This document shows, in pieces, positions 44,601-58,119 of a stretch of DNA of 64,000 bases (positions within the stretch are counted from its first letter, which is position 1; every line of letters starts with the position of its first letter). Both the position numbers and the translations under genes were made by a program. The notes beneath the pieces are model-generated. The model was given only the letters and a program-made list of their open reading frames with translations. It was not told where the DNA came from and searched no databases. This stretch comes from Mauremys mutica (taxonomy: Eukaryota; Chordata; Testudines; Geoemydidae): assembly GCF_020497125.1 (NCBI RefSeq), contig NC_059081.1, forward strand, positions 12,761,105 through 12,825,104. The letters are read 5' to 3'.

Positions 44601-47600
44601 ACCATCTACCGCATGGTGCAAGGCATTCCTGCCAAAAACAAATGGCTCTCATCGGGTCTGCAGTACATTACAGTTTAATTCCACTAGTTTCTGGCATAGC
44701 AGCTTAAAAGAAAAGCTGGAAGAATTCCAAACACCTCTATAGTTTCAAAATAATAATAAAAAGTAACCCCTCTGGCTCCCCCGAGGCCCTTTGAGCTACT
44801 TAATACAGTACATGGACTCTAAAAACAGCCCACATCCAAAAGTCACTGAAATGTTGTGTACCCAATAGTAATATACCTCAAAAGTTCTCTCAGTACATTT
44901 CTGATAGAATTCCCTGCCCCCCCTTAATATATGTGCATCTGGCATACATCAAACTATCAGTACTTACACATCCATGTGATGGCCAGCACTTTGCAACCCA
45001 TCCCCCATCTCCTTTTCTATTGCACTCCATTCACTAGAGAAAAAAGCAAATCCAATGAGAAACAACATCACACATGAAGTTAAAGGAAGTTAATAAGCTG
45101 CATCCTGTATATAGTTTCTTTCCAGGTGACATTTGAATGGAAATTGCCTCAAAAGTTGTACCTAGCCAAACTCCTTTTCTACCTCTAAGCAGCAGCACTG
45201 AACACAATTTAATAGTGAGACAGTTTTAAAGCATTCTGGTCAGGAACTGCCCTGCTCCATCCCTCTCCAGACACAGACAGAGAGGGGGGTTGTTTTTTTA
45301 GTTCCAGTTCAAGAGGCAGGCATGAAAAGAACCTTGTTTTAATAGTTAAAGAGATTAAGAGAAATACTTTCTAACAGAATTGCAACATAAGGTTCATTCC
45401 ATTGTGTTGACACTTTTAGCGCCACTATCTGCAATACAAATGGTCTGTAAAGCTATACTACCAAATCTCAATATGGGAATGCTGATTTTTTAAAAACTAA
45501 TAAGAGAATAGCCATTAGAGATGAGCAACACATCATCAGACCGAAACCTGCCACATCATACACTGGAAAAAACTGATGGATTTATAGCATTCACAGTAGA
45601 AACACTGGAGTCTCACTTCTGAAATAAGACTCTCCAAACCTATTTTTTTTTCCCCCTTAGGATCACTGCATATTGTTGACAAACTATATCTATATCTATA
45701 TGATTAAATCTAGTCAGTTTATGGATTACACAGACACCAAAACTGGAGTGGAGATGGCAATCACTTAGAAGTTCACCACAAGTAAATCATAATTATACAT
45801 TAATCTCATTATCTCTTAACTCTGCACGTTATTTGGTTTTATCAATTATCCTAAAACTGTACCCCCCCACCTCTTAAATATTGAATGTACTTTTAGTTAT
45901 CCTCCTCTTTGTGTAATTTATGTCTAGTATTTATTGTTCTATACTTTAACAGAGTAGATTTTTTAATTGTCTATAATGTTGACATTTGTTTATCCTTGTG
46001 TTATTACAAAACTGCACCTAATTTAATTTTAAACCCCCAGCCAGAAAGACATCTGCAATCCATTAACCTGGTGAATTAAATTTAGCACTTGTACAGATTG
46101 TATAAGCAGGAGGTTCCCCTTAACCAGAAGTTAGATTCTTTAATTCTCCAGCGAGATGGAAAACTTGAGCATGCAACTCAGGCACATAAATCAAAAACTA
46201 TTGGTTAATTCAACTTCTAAAAAGTGTACTACAATATACCTGAGATATTGTTGATTTTTTAATGTATTAAAAGGATCAGGATACCTTTCAGCACTACAGA
46301 TACAATGCAACAATTATTAACTATATAAAATAAATTACTAGGAAGCATTCTGAGGAGCAAACAGTTAAGAACTAATAGAAAAAGACAAAAATCATGAAGT
46401 TATATTAAAAAAACAACCTAAAAACTTCATCCAGTTGAAACTAAAAAGTTCAGCAAAGGTAGAGAGATCTGTGTCAAATACAGCATCTTGTCAATGTCTT
46501 AATACTGAGCAGTGACACTTTCCAATGCACATATTATTTAGTAAAACAAAATATATCAACATTTAAAATTCAAAAATAAGGATAAATAAGCTTCACCCAT
46601 TACCTGCAAACTATCTAAGCTTCAGGAAACTAGGTTATGTATTTTAAAAAACCTGTTCTAATTCTTACCTGAACACTCTCCCATAATTCCCATGCACTTT
46701 GTATACACCATAGAGACGGTCTGCCACTCTCTAAAACAAACATTTGTAAGAGTTAGATTTTGGACAAGCCCATTTCTTTTATATGCAGTTTACTAGCTTC
46801 TTGTAAAACATACATATCTTAAGCAAAGACTAATGTTTACAGACTAACCCTTCAGGTCTACAGCTGTAATAACTCAACAGCAGTATATGAGATGAAAATG
46901 TTATTTTATAAAGGCTAAAGCATAGCTCTGACTTGTCTTTTAAGACCAATAGTATAACTATTTTTTAAATCAACGGCTTCAAACTATACTGGAAAAAAAA
47001 AATCACATTTAGACCATTCTATGTATGAAAATCTACAGAAATGCATCAGACTGTCTATACATCCAGTCAATCAGCCACTCTAGTTAGATCACCAACAACC
47101 GAGTTAATGTGAGGCGCAATTCATTTCACCTGTATAACACCTATGTAAGTGGACATCACACAGGGGAATGTAAGAGGGTGTATATGAAAACAGGAAGACA
47201 AAAATCTATGCTTCAGTTCAGAGTTGTGGTTAAGCCTCTTCCCATCTCTCACCCTGCATGGCCACTTTCCCCATGCAGTCCTAACAAAGGCCTTAAAAAT
47301 GAACTGCAAAGGAAAGCAGGGTTGGTTCAGAAAAAAGAAACTTCAAGGCTTTTCCATACACGATGAAGAATCCGAAAAGGCACAAGCCTATTTTTTTTTC
47401 CTTGAAATACAATACTACAAAGAATGGGAAAGGAAGAGTCAACTCATCACAACACTTGCTGCTAAAGCTAGAAGTAAATTCATGCGTTCGGAGAATCAGA
47501 AACCTGCACATGCTACAGTGTTGGTAACTATATAGTTACTGATTTTTCCCTCTACATTACACTGAACTCCGAAGCGCAACTTATTTTTGTCCTTCACGAT

Positions 47601-50600
47601 TATTAAAATCGCAGTTTGATATGTCAGTGAGTGAAACAGAAGTTTTATAAAAGCCATAATTATTCATGTGTCAAAGAGGTAAAAAGGAATTAAGTTAGAA
47701 CACTGTCACACAGCTCATACACACATGTACTGGCAGGAAGGCAAGTTACTGGAATACAAGCAATTAATCCTCTAACATGCCTCCACTCGACAGGGCAATC
47801 AATTACAATCCTCCCCTACAGCACACTTTTGCCAAAAAGTAAACCCCTGTTGAACACACTAAGAACTAGTATCATGCTCCCTGTTACCAGGGTTGTAATT
47901 TCCTATTTCCCTCTCAGTTTTGTATTTTTTTAAAGCTTGTGTTTTCAAGCCATATGAGACAGCCATCCTGATTCCATGACATGACTGTTCTAATCATTCT
48001 AAAAGACATTATTCATTACAGACCGGTCTGTAAGATGAAAAGTGTCGTGGGGAACTTGCATAACTTGTGAATTCACACCACAAGCTCTAGAAAACACAAT
48101 ACACTGCTACCTTGATATAACGCCACCCTATATAACACAAATTCGGATATAATGCGGTAAAGCAGTGCTCCGGGGTGGCAGGGCTGCGCACTTCAGTGGA
48201 TCAAAGCAAGTTCAATATAACAGGGTTTCACCTATAACGCGGTAAGATTTTTTTGGCTCCCAAGGACAGCGTTATATCGAGGTGGCGCTGTATTATATGT
48301 CTACGTTCCAGAAAAACCTCATGCCGTTCTAACTCCTTTTTGCCACATGAGAGAAAGGCAGAATCCTGCCAACTGTACAGTGGGGATCCAACGTTTTCTA
48401 GTTGATGTGGGCTTCTGGCCCCCTTGCTGCTTCTTCCAGTGGCAACACCTATGAAGAAGAAGTAATAATGCTATTCTGCTCTTCTCCCTTTCCTGTGAAT
48501 TGTAATTGAAGATGTGCATCTTACTCTCTGGTAACAGTATACTTTGCACTTTTCACTAATTCTGTGAAATATGCAATGTTATGCTGCAGATTTTGATGGA
48601 ACGTGCAACAAACTGGGGTCTAAAAACACTTCAAATCACTACAGGTCTTGTCTAGTTCTTTGGACATGACGCTGATGTATCAACGTTGAGTTCCAAGGTT
48701 CTACTGTCCCAGCTAAGTACCAACCAACCTTCCTCCCAATTCCCCAAGTGACTTTCGTGGGGTTTTAAATTGCCAATACAATAAGGTACTGCATGTAAAC
48801 TATTCTACAAGACAGAATAAAGCAACGAGCCAAACAACAGCATTATGAATGTTTGTGGAAGCATTTGTAAGCATTTGTTTAACTAGAAATCTGTGGTGTA
48901 AGAATGGCCTTTTTCCAGTGACTATCAAAACATATAATTCAGACTGGGGAACAATATTGGAGATAAGCATTTCACACTGCTTTACTCCAAGCACATTTAG
49001 AATTCCTTCCCCCCAAAGTGTATGGTCACGCTCGCACTCGACCCCCCCCGCCCCCCCCACAAAAAAACACCCTGGACAGTACAACAAACCAATTTCAAGT
49101 GAAGAATACATACATCAGTTTTCTATTGACTAAAGAAGAAATGCTGTCTTATAAATATATTCTATTATTTGTCAGGACACACATGCGAAATACTTACAGC
49201 TCTGACTCGCAGAAGGTGTGATATGACAGACTGCAGTTCATCGCTGTAGTGTTTTAGCTCAGTAAATCGCCTAGGAACAGGAAACAGATAGTACATCATT
49301 AGCTATCACAAAAGCAAGCTTTCACAAAATGTAAGATAGAGCCACAACACAGGAGCTGGTGACACTGAGTTTGACTTATGTTAAAGTGGAATTAGCTGTG
49401 GATTCCTAGCAAATGACAACAGAATCAAATTCCTTTTTAGCAAATAATTACACATGCAAAACTACTGTACTTTTATACAATAACAGTAAAGGTTCAGATC
49501 AATTTATATGCCATAAATTTAAGAAATATAAACAGCAGACATTTTTTCTGAAAGACTGCTGCATCTGGGTTTTTTTAAGAGCACTTATGAAGCGGAATGT
49601 TATTTGATAGATATAATCTAATGAGCAGGAAGAAATGGTTCATTTAAAATCCCATTTGATGGGTTTTATGCTTACTAATGAAAAATTGTTTAAATTCTTT
49701 TGAAGTTGATAAAATATTACCTGTATTTACAATGTGCCTTTTATGCAAGGATCTCAAAGAACTCTAAAAAACATTAAATTAGCCTCAGAATACACCTAGG
49801 TGGTGTGTAAAATGGATATAATGTCCAAGGCTAAGCTGAACCCCAGAGCAGGTTGCTGACTTGGGGAAAGCCTCAAGAGGGGGTTATTTACTCCTGTGCA
49901 GATGATCAGAACAAGAGCTATACACCATTTAAGACCAACTTAAACCCTATTTTGAAGCCTTAGATTGTGCAGAGTCACGCGTTTTATCCAGAGTGAAAGT
50001 AAAGAATAGGAACTAGAGAACAGACTGACTACAGAATGATGTCTCTCAATTATTGTAGTGAAAAAAAATCCAGGCCAAGATTTTAAAAATAAATAAACAA
50101 ACAGATGCCTAAAGTTAGGCTTCTAAATTCTTAATTAGTCACCTACATACAAGTGGTCTGATTTCAGAAATGCTTAGAACCCAGCAGGTCTCACTAAAAA
50201 CAAAACAAACAAAAAAAAAAGCCACTTATTTAGGTGGCTAATTATGAATTTAAGAACCAAATTTCAGCACCCATTTAAAAAAAAATAATCTTTGCTTACA
50301 CCACATGTTTCTAATATCTAGCCCAGTATCCCGTCTTCCGACAGTGGCCAATGCCAGGTGCCCCAGAGGGAATGAACAGAACAGGTAATCATCCCAGCTT
50401 CTGGCAAACAGAAGCTAGGGACACCATCCCTGCCCATCCTGGGTAACAGCCATTGATGGACCTATCCTCCATGAATTTCTCTCGTTCTTTTTTGAACCCT
50501 GCTATAGTCTTGGCCTTCACAATATCCTCTGGCAAGGAGTTCCACAGGTTGACTGTGCGTTGTGTGAAGAAATACTTCTTGTTTGTTTTAAACCTGCTCC

Positions 50601-53600
50601 CTATTAATTTCATCTAGGGACCTCTACTTCTTGTGTTATGAGGAGTAAATAACACTTCCTTATTTACTTTCTCCACACCAGTCATGATTTTATAGACCTC
50701 AATCATACCCCCTCTTAGTCATCTCCTTTCCAAGCTGAAGAGTCCCAGTCTTATTAATCTTTCCTCAGTCGGAATTCATTCCATACCCCTAATCATTTTT
50801 GTTGCCCTTTTCTGAATCTTTTCCAATTCCAATATATATTTTTTGAGATGGGGCGACCACATCTGCATGCAGTATTCAAGATGTGGGCGTATCAGGGATT
50901 GATATAGAGGTAATATGATATTATCTATCCCTTTCTTAATGATTCCCAACATTCTGTTCGCTTTTTTGACTGCCCCTACACATTGAGTGGATGTTTTCAG
51001 AGAACTATCCACAATGACTCCAAGCTTTCTTTCTTGAGTGGTAACAGCTAACTTAGACCCCATCATTTTATATGTATAGTTGGAATTATGTTTTCCAATG
51101 TGCATTACTCGGCATTTATCAACATTGAATTTCATCTGCCATTTTGTTACCCAGTCACCCAGTTTTGAGAGATCCTTTTGTAGCTCTTCACAGTCTGTCA
51201 CCTTACTGTTTACCCCTTTTTCCAGATCATTTATGAATATGTTGAATAGGACGGGGCCCAGTATAGAGCCGTGGGAGACACCACTATTTACCTCTCTCCA
51301 TTCTGAAAACTGGCCATTTATTCCTACCCTTGGTTTCTTATCCTTTAACAAGTTACCAATCCATGAGAGGACCTTCCTTCTTATCCCATGACAGCTTACT
51401 TTGCTTAAGAGCCGTTGGTGAGGGACCTTGTCAAAGGCTTTCTGAAAATCTAAATACCCTATAGTTCTAGTACACTAAGTAGCAAGAGAGCTTTCAGACA
51501 TCTCTTATTCCAAACAGATGAAGACTGAAAATGGACAGCCCAGGATTAGAGAGGATTCCCATACTGTCGCTAAATCTGAGATACCATGTTCTTCCTGTTA
51601 AAATCTGATGCCAACTCTTCCTCTGCTATAAGAAAATGTTATCTTAGGTGGTTCTAGGGTGCCTATTAATTTTGGTATCCAGGCTCCATGCACAACTAAC
51701 AAAACTGGTGTTGTTCCTCACCATTCCTTGATGAACAGGGATGTGTGAACTTAAATTGCAGTTCTTCTCTGAAAAATAACTAAAAATAGCATTGCAGCAT
51801 TACAAGTTTACTGATTTTCAACGATTTTTAGATCAAATCTGTTCAATTCACTACTAAAAATATGCTTCTAAATGCCATTACTCCAAGCTACCTGGAATCA
51901 GAAAGGTAAGCTAGTGATGGCTTCCTGCTCTTGCAACTCCAACAGTAAAAGCTGTAGAGCCAGAACATGGTTGAACATGTTGATAATGCGAAAACTAGCT
52001 CAAAAGTCCAAAACTGTTTCCCCGATGCCCAACCCATCAGCTGTGTTGGATCTGCAATGCTACCACTTGTAAAAACCTATTTTAGGGCTGGTCTACACAA
52101 CAAAGTTAGGTTGGCTTAACTACATCCTCAGGGCACTGAAAAACTTTATGTCCTGTGAGATGTAACTAAGCCAACCTAAGCTGTGGTGTAGACACTGCTC
52201 TGTTAATGGAAGAATTCTTCTTAACCTACCTACCACCTCTCGGAGAGGTGAGTTTACTACAGCAGCGAAAGAACCCCTTCTATCACTGTAGTAAGTGTCT
52301 ACACTACAGCAGTGCAGCTGTACCATTACGGCTGTGCCACTGTAGCATTTCTAGTGAAGCCAAACTTTTAGCAATACAGATGAAAAGCAAGTAAGTTGAG
52401 TCAGATGTTACTGCTTCTACAGTCGCTTTTCAGACTAGAACCACATTTTAATAGAGATACTACCAATTAAAAACTCACTTCTGGATGAAAATACTTTACC
52501 AACTATTATTACTAGTCATACTTAAAATTACTATAACTATACCATAACTACTGTAACTGAAAGACACCAGAGAATTTCTCCCTTCTATTTCCAATTATTT
52601 TGTGCATTTGACAGCACTAGGTCTGTAGTGAAAGTTACTATAACTATGGTCAATTTCCCCTTCACAAAACAATAGAGGAGTAAAAGGTATTTTTAAGAAT
52701 AGGTATGTGGGGCAGAAAAACCACAGATGGCATGGGGACTCAGGATCAAGTGTACTACTGAGAGTCACAAGTTCAGCTGCCATAAGCAGAATCTATTTTC
52801 TAATATGGCTCAGCCACAGTGATATTACCCAGATCCTTTTCATTCTGTTTTAGGAAAGTAACTAGTATGAAAATTGTTATCTAGTGGACTGTATGAAAAA
52901 GTAACAATGCACCATTGGGAAAGCAATTTTTGATTGGATTTGAAGTACAGAAGGAAGACAGCAGGATGTTTGCAACGAAACTGGATTAGAGAATTCAGCG
53001 GAAATGTCACTGCAAATTTATTTTTGAGCAACAGAAGAGCACATTTTTATCACCACTGACCCCTTCAATAAAAAACACTCAGCCTACCAGAAGAGCTTTG
53101 GTTGTGTTCCAAACCAACTTCAGTAGTTAGACTTTTGAAATGCTGTGTTGCTATCCAACTTTCTACGGTTGGTTTAAATTAAGGATTGAGAAAGCTACTG
53201 ATACTTGCTACCTCAGGGACTAAGCCTACTAGCCAAGCCAAAGATATTGGTGCTCCCACACTTCCAAAACCAACCCCCAACCGCCAAGCCACCCATTACT
53301 GTACAAATGAATAAAACAGACCGTGTATTGTAATTATACCATTTCAATCAGCTATTTAAGAAACTTGTAAAAATGTTACCTGCAATAAGAGCTAGTGGCA
53401 CCACGGAATAGCAGGAAAAAAGTGTCCAATATATTAGTTGTTGAATTTCCCCAATATCTATTGAATAATATATTTGTCAAATAGCATTTGGCCAGCCATT
53501 GAGCAGGCTGAATATCACAACAAGTATTTGGCAAATAAATTTGTTAAATATTGGTAACATCCCTAATATAACAAATTTGATAAATGTTGTTCAATGAGCT

Positions 53601-56600
53601 CTATGCAACTCTTGCTTTTATTACACATTCTCTCCATTCCTGTCTGTATTCTATTTTTTCTTTCCAAAACCAGATCATAATGCATCTTTTCCTTAGCGGC
53701 ATTTAGTATCAATTTCCTCATCTCACCATCCAGTCTGACTTCTCGTATACCACAGACCACCAGTATCACCTACTTTGCTCTTTTGCTTTTCCTTCTCCTA
53801 CACTGTGTTCTTTCTTCCACGTCCCCTTTCCAAATCTCTCTCTAAATACTGCATTTCTCTTTTCTGTGTTACCTCAATCTCTCCCTCCCATATTAAGGAG
53901 GCTGGTAAAATTTCCAAGCCCTAAAAACAAGATGACTAACACTACTAGTCACAGACTAATAAAAAAAAAAAGATTTGGGGGAAGGGAAGATAATATCCAA
54001 ACAAGGGCCCAATTCCACTTTCAGATGCTGGAAAAGGGGAAGATGTCATCTCTTGACACGGCTTCAGGATTCCATCCTTCAGTTTCTGATAGATTTTAAG
54101 TAGCACCATATTGTTGGAAGGGAGAAGTAGCACTCTGTCTCTTGGTTCCCTCTCCCCCATGTCAGACTATTCTGGGTGCTGCAGGAATGTCTGCTACTTT
54201 ACCCCCCTCCCACTCTCCTAGGTGCTACAGAGAGTCTCCTATATCAGTGGTTCCAAATGTTCTACTGAGGGGATGCACCAACTGCATTTTGTCGTTGTTG
54301 TTACTCACCATTACATATATGCACCCTCCACCCTGGCACCACAACCCTAATCCCAGCCCACTGAGAAGGCTCGGAGGGGTGGGGGGAGTTGGAGAGCTAG
54401 CCTACCTGCAGTGGCAGCTTCTGACTCATGGGGCTGGGCCCAGCTCCCCACTCCAAGTGTTGCAACCTGGCACACGCAGTCTCAGCGCCACTGTGGTTTG
54501 GGGCAGCCCAAACCTGAGTGGCATTGAAACCATGTGCGCCAGGTGGCAACACCTAGAGTGGGGAGACAGGCCCCATGGGAAAGGTGCCACCGCTCTGGGG
54601 TGAATGCAGAGCAGGCTACCTCTCCAAACTGCACTCCCCACCCATCTGTGGCTTCCTTTCCACACCACGCTGGGAGAAGTGTATGTTTGCCTAGGCCAGG
54701 GCCCAGCAATGGGTTAATCCAGCCCTGGATACAGTGAACCGTCCATAGGTGCCAACTCTGTGAGCACCCAGAGCACCCATGGAAAAAAAATTTGTGGCTG
54801 CTTAGCACTCACCAGCAGCCAGTCCCCCTCCTCGTGCCTGCCACAATCAGCTGTTCCGCAATGTGCAAGAGGCGCTGTGAGGAAGGGGAGGAGCAGGAAC
54901 GGGCGCACTCAGGGGAGGGTGTGGAACTGGTTGGGAAGAGGCGAAGTGGGGGCACAGCAGGGTCAGGGCCTTGAGGGAAGGGGTGGAGTGGGGGCAGGGC
55001 CTGGGGTTGAGAACCCCCAGGGAAAGGAAGAAGCCAGCACCTGTGGAACCATCTGACACTTTCCTGCAACCCACTGTTTGGAAACCAGTGTCCTATACTA
55101 ACCTCCTCTGGCCAAAACGAGGAGTGTCTGCTACTATATGCTCCCCACACTTCAGCCTCTGTTAATGGACTTCCTATCCAGCTAATAACTCCAGTGCCTG
55201 CCTCTGCAGCTACCCACAGCTTCCCAAGACACGGTAGACTGAAATCGATCTGGGTTTCCAATAGCAGCTGTGAAAATTGGCAGCTTGGGTACTGCAGCAC
55301 TGGCAAGTGCATATAGTTGTGTGTGTGTGCTCACAAGAGAGATATTGGCTATGTATGCTTGCAGATTCAGGAAGGTTCCACTGCATTAATTTGCAAAGGT
55401 TTCTTTGCAAACAAAGACTAGATTTTTTTTTCTTCTGTTTTTTAAAATGAAAGCTTAGATTCTGCAGAAGGTGATGGCATTTCCCTTAAGAGTTTCCTGC
55501 TCTCCCTGCGAACTGGGTTTTTCAGCCTCTTTTCTCTGTCTCTTATTAACTGTTTGTTAATGAGGTTTAAAAAGTGTTCAGATAGCATACACACAGAAAT
55601 GAAAAATTATATAGATAGCACACACTATCATTCATAATTACAACTGTAACTAGTACGAAAAATCTTACTTGTCTGGGTTTTTCACTCTGAATGTGGCATT
55701 AAGAGCTTTTAACCTGGAGTCTGCCTGAAAAAAAAAAAGTTTGAAATATAATTGCATTATAACAAACAGCAAGCAACAATTTCTCTTTGCTGGCAGCCAC
55801 AGTAGAAAGCTGCAGTTTTCTGTCATGGTACTTCATCAAAAATTTCAAACATATGAACAAATCTGACAAGTGAAGGAGCTAATGTCAGGCTGCTTTTAGA
55901 GAAAAGCCTAGAAAACTAAACTGTTCTGTGAACTAGCATGTAAACAGTATCCAATATCATTAAACTAGTATAATCACAAACCCCAGCAAAATATTCTTTT
56001 CTTGAAATGTTACACAAACCACAAAATTAAGATATATAACCCTACATTCTTTTCAGGTGATGCAAGTAGGTCTAAGGCTATATGGACAAATTATTTTATA
56101 TATTTTTCAAACCAAAATAAAACCAATAGCGGAAATGACCTTTATATGGTCTGAATTACCAAAAACAGTTCCCCAGTGGCATCAAACACAAATCTATTGT
56201 GTTCTCTCATTTTCAGAGTTACTGTAGAGGAAAGCATACATATATCTGTGAATGAGAATAGTGTCAGCTTTTGATGCAGTGTTCCTTTTCAATAGATAGG
56301 AGACTGCTATACTGAATCACAAATTGGATCACTGGATTTTCTTCAGTAAAGAAACAGTTGCTTTAATTAAACTTTCTGCTCTGTTTCTGAGAAACATGTT
56401 ATTCTACCAGTGCCTGCAACCGAGGTATAGAATTCTCAACACTAATTCTTGCTTTTGTGGTTTAAATTTTTTAAGAAGTCAGTTAGAATTAATTAGTTTT
56501 TGTTTACTCTGTAAAAAGGCAATATGCCTCCACTTATTTTATTTGTTTTACTACAATGCTTATTACTGTAATACCTACATGTCCTGGTCATTGGGGCCTG

Positions 56601-58073
56601 ACTGCTAGACATGTACACACAACAAAAAGTCAGTCCCTGCCTCAGATAGTAAGGCCTTTAAGGACATGTCCAGATGGACACTCAAGAAAATTAAGACAAA
56701 TTAACTAAAGGTGCAAGGTGCTAAATTAGAGCACATGCAATCCCTGTGTGGATGCTCTCCTTCAGAAGTTGCCCAAGTTCACTTTAGCTTAATCCTTCTT
56801 CAAATGAAAAGAGGTAGGTTTAAAAGAACCAAGACTTCTGGTGCAAAAGGCTCAATAAGAGTGATAATTCACAACTGTACCTTCTGGCAGAGAGAGTTTT
56901 TAGCAATGATGTTTGCTATAGGAATAATATTTTGTGCATCAATTGCAGTGAAGTCAGCAACTCTTAAGAGCAGTTTTAAAAAAGTTATTTAGCAACTGAT
57001 TCCAGTAGAACCCAATGCTCGCTTGGAGTTAGAGTAGAAAGTTTCCCTTCATAAGCCTCTCAGTAAATTCTATTTACGAGATTGGCACCAGAACGAGACT
57101 GTTACGCTTCCCATCACATCGTGTCCAAGCTGTACCGTGTCTGAATTTCACTGTAATATCCTTGACGCTGGGATCTCATCTCATGTTGGTAGAGCGCTGA
57201 GCACAACGTCTGAGCTCAATTAAAAAGTAATTTTGCTATTGCGATTGGCATGACAGCTACTGATGAGTATTATACAAAAGTGTGGTCAAGTAATAAAAAG
57301 GAGTTACTTTCCAGCAGTAACTCTGCTTCTCCAAACATTCTACAGACTGAGGGAGCAAATATCCCAAACCCCCTATAGCCATCTCTCAGAGTGCAAAGGA
57401 AGGGGTTTTAAAATTTTATTTAAGAATAGATTGGCTAGTTTTCCACAAAGATAGTGACAGGTGTCAAGACTCTGTTCTACTCAAAGGTGTCTGGCAACAT
57501 CTTGGTCATGAGACCAGTTTCCTCTGAACAGTCCGACTCATAGTTACTTACGTTATGGGCAAAAAGTATTTACACTACTTTATATGCAGTTGTCCCAACT
57601 ACAGAGCTAAAATTGCTCTCTGGGAGAGCAAGACAGTCAATTCTACTATGGGTTCTGAATGCATCGTCAAAAGGATTAACTAAGTTCCAATTACAGGACC
57701 AAATTCTGCCCTCAGTTACACATACATAATCTTTCAAAACCAAAGGAGTTTCACAGGTGTAACTGAGGAAACAATTTGTCCTCCAGAATCTTTACTATTG
57801 ATGATGCACAAGAAGGAAATAATGCACAAGAAGTCAGGCTGTGTTATCAACCTGGCCTCTTTTTTTTTTTTTTAAACAGTAATTTCAAACAAAAATCATA
57901 CTACAAGCTAGCTAAGGGTAACTACAAAGCTAGAGCAAGTTTATGTAAGGTTTCTGGACAGACATTTTTGTAAATTGAGAGTACATGCAAAAAGAATTTA
58001 CAGAAGTGGTTAAATTGAGTGAATATTTGAAGAGGAATTGGCTGTCAATTGAGATTGAGTCAAGTAGCTTTCT

Positions 58074-58119
<46 letters not shown>

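Noticed and set aside
54142..55312. Frames of up to 167 codons on both strands
   Set aside because: They overlap the non-coding hAT at 54245-55090, cross its ends and resemble no transposase.
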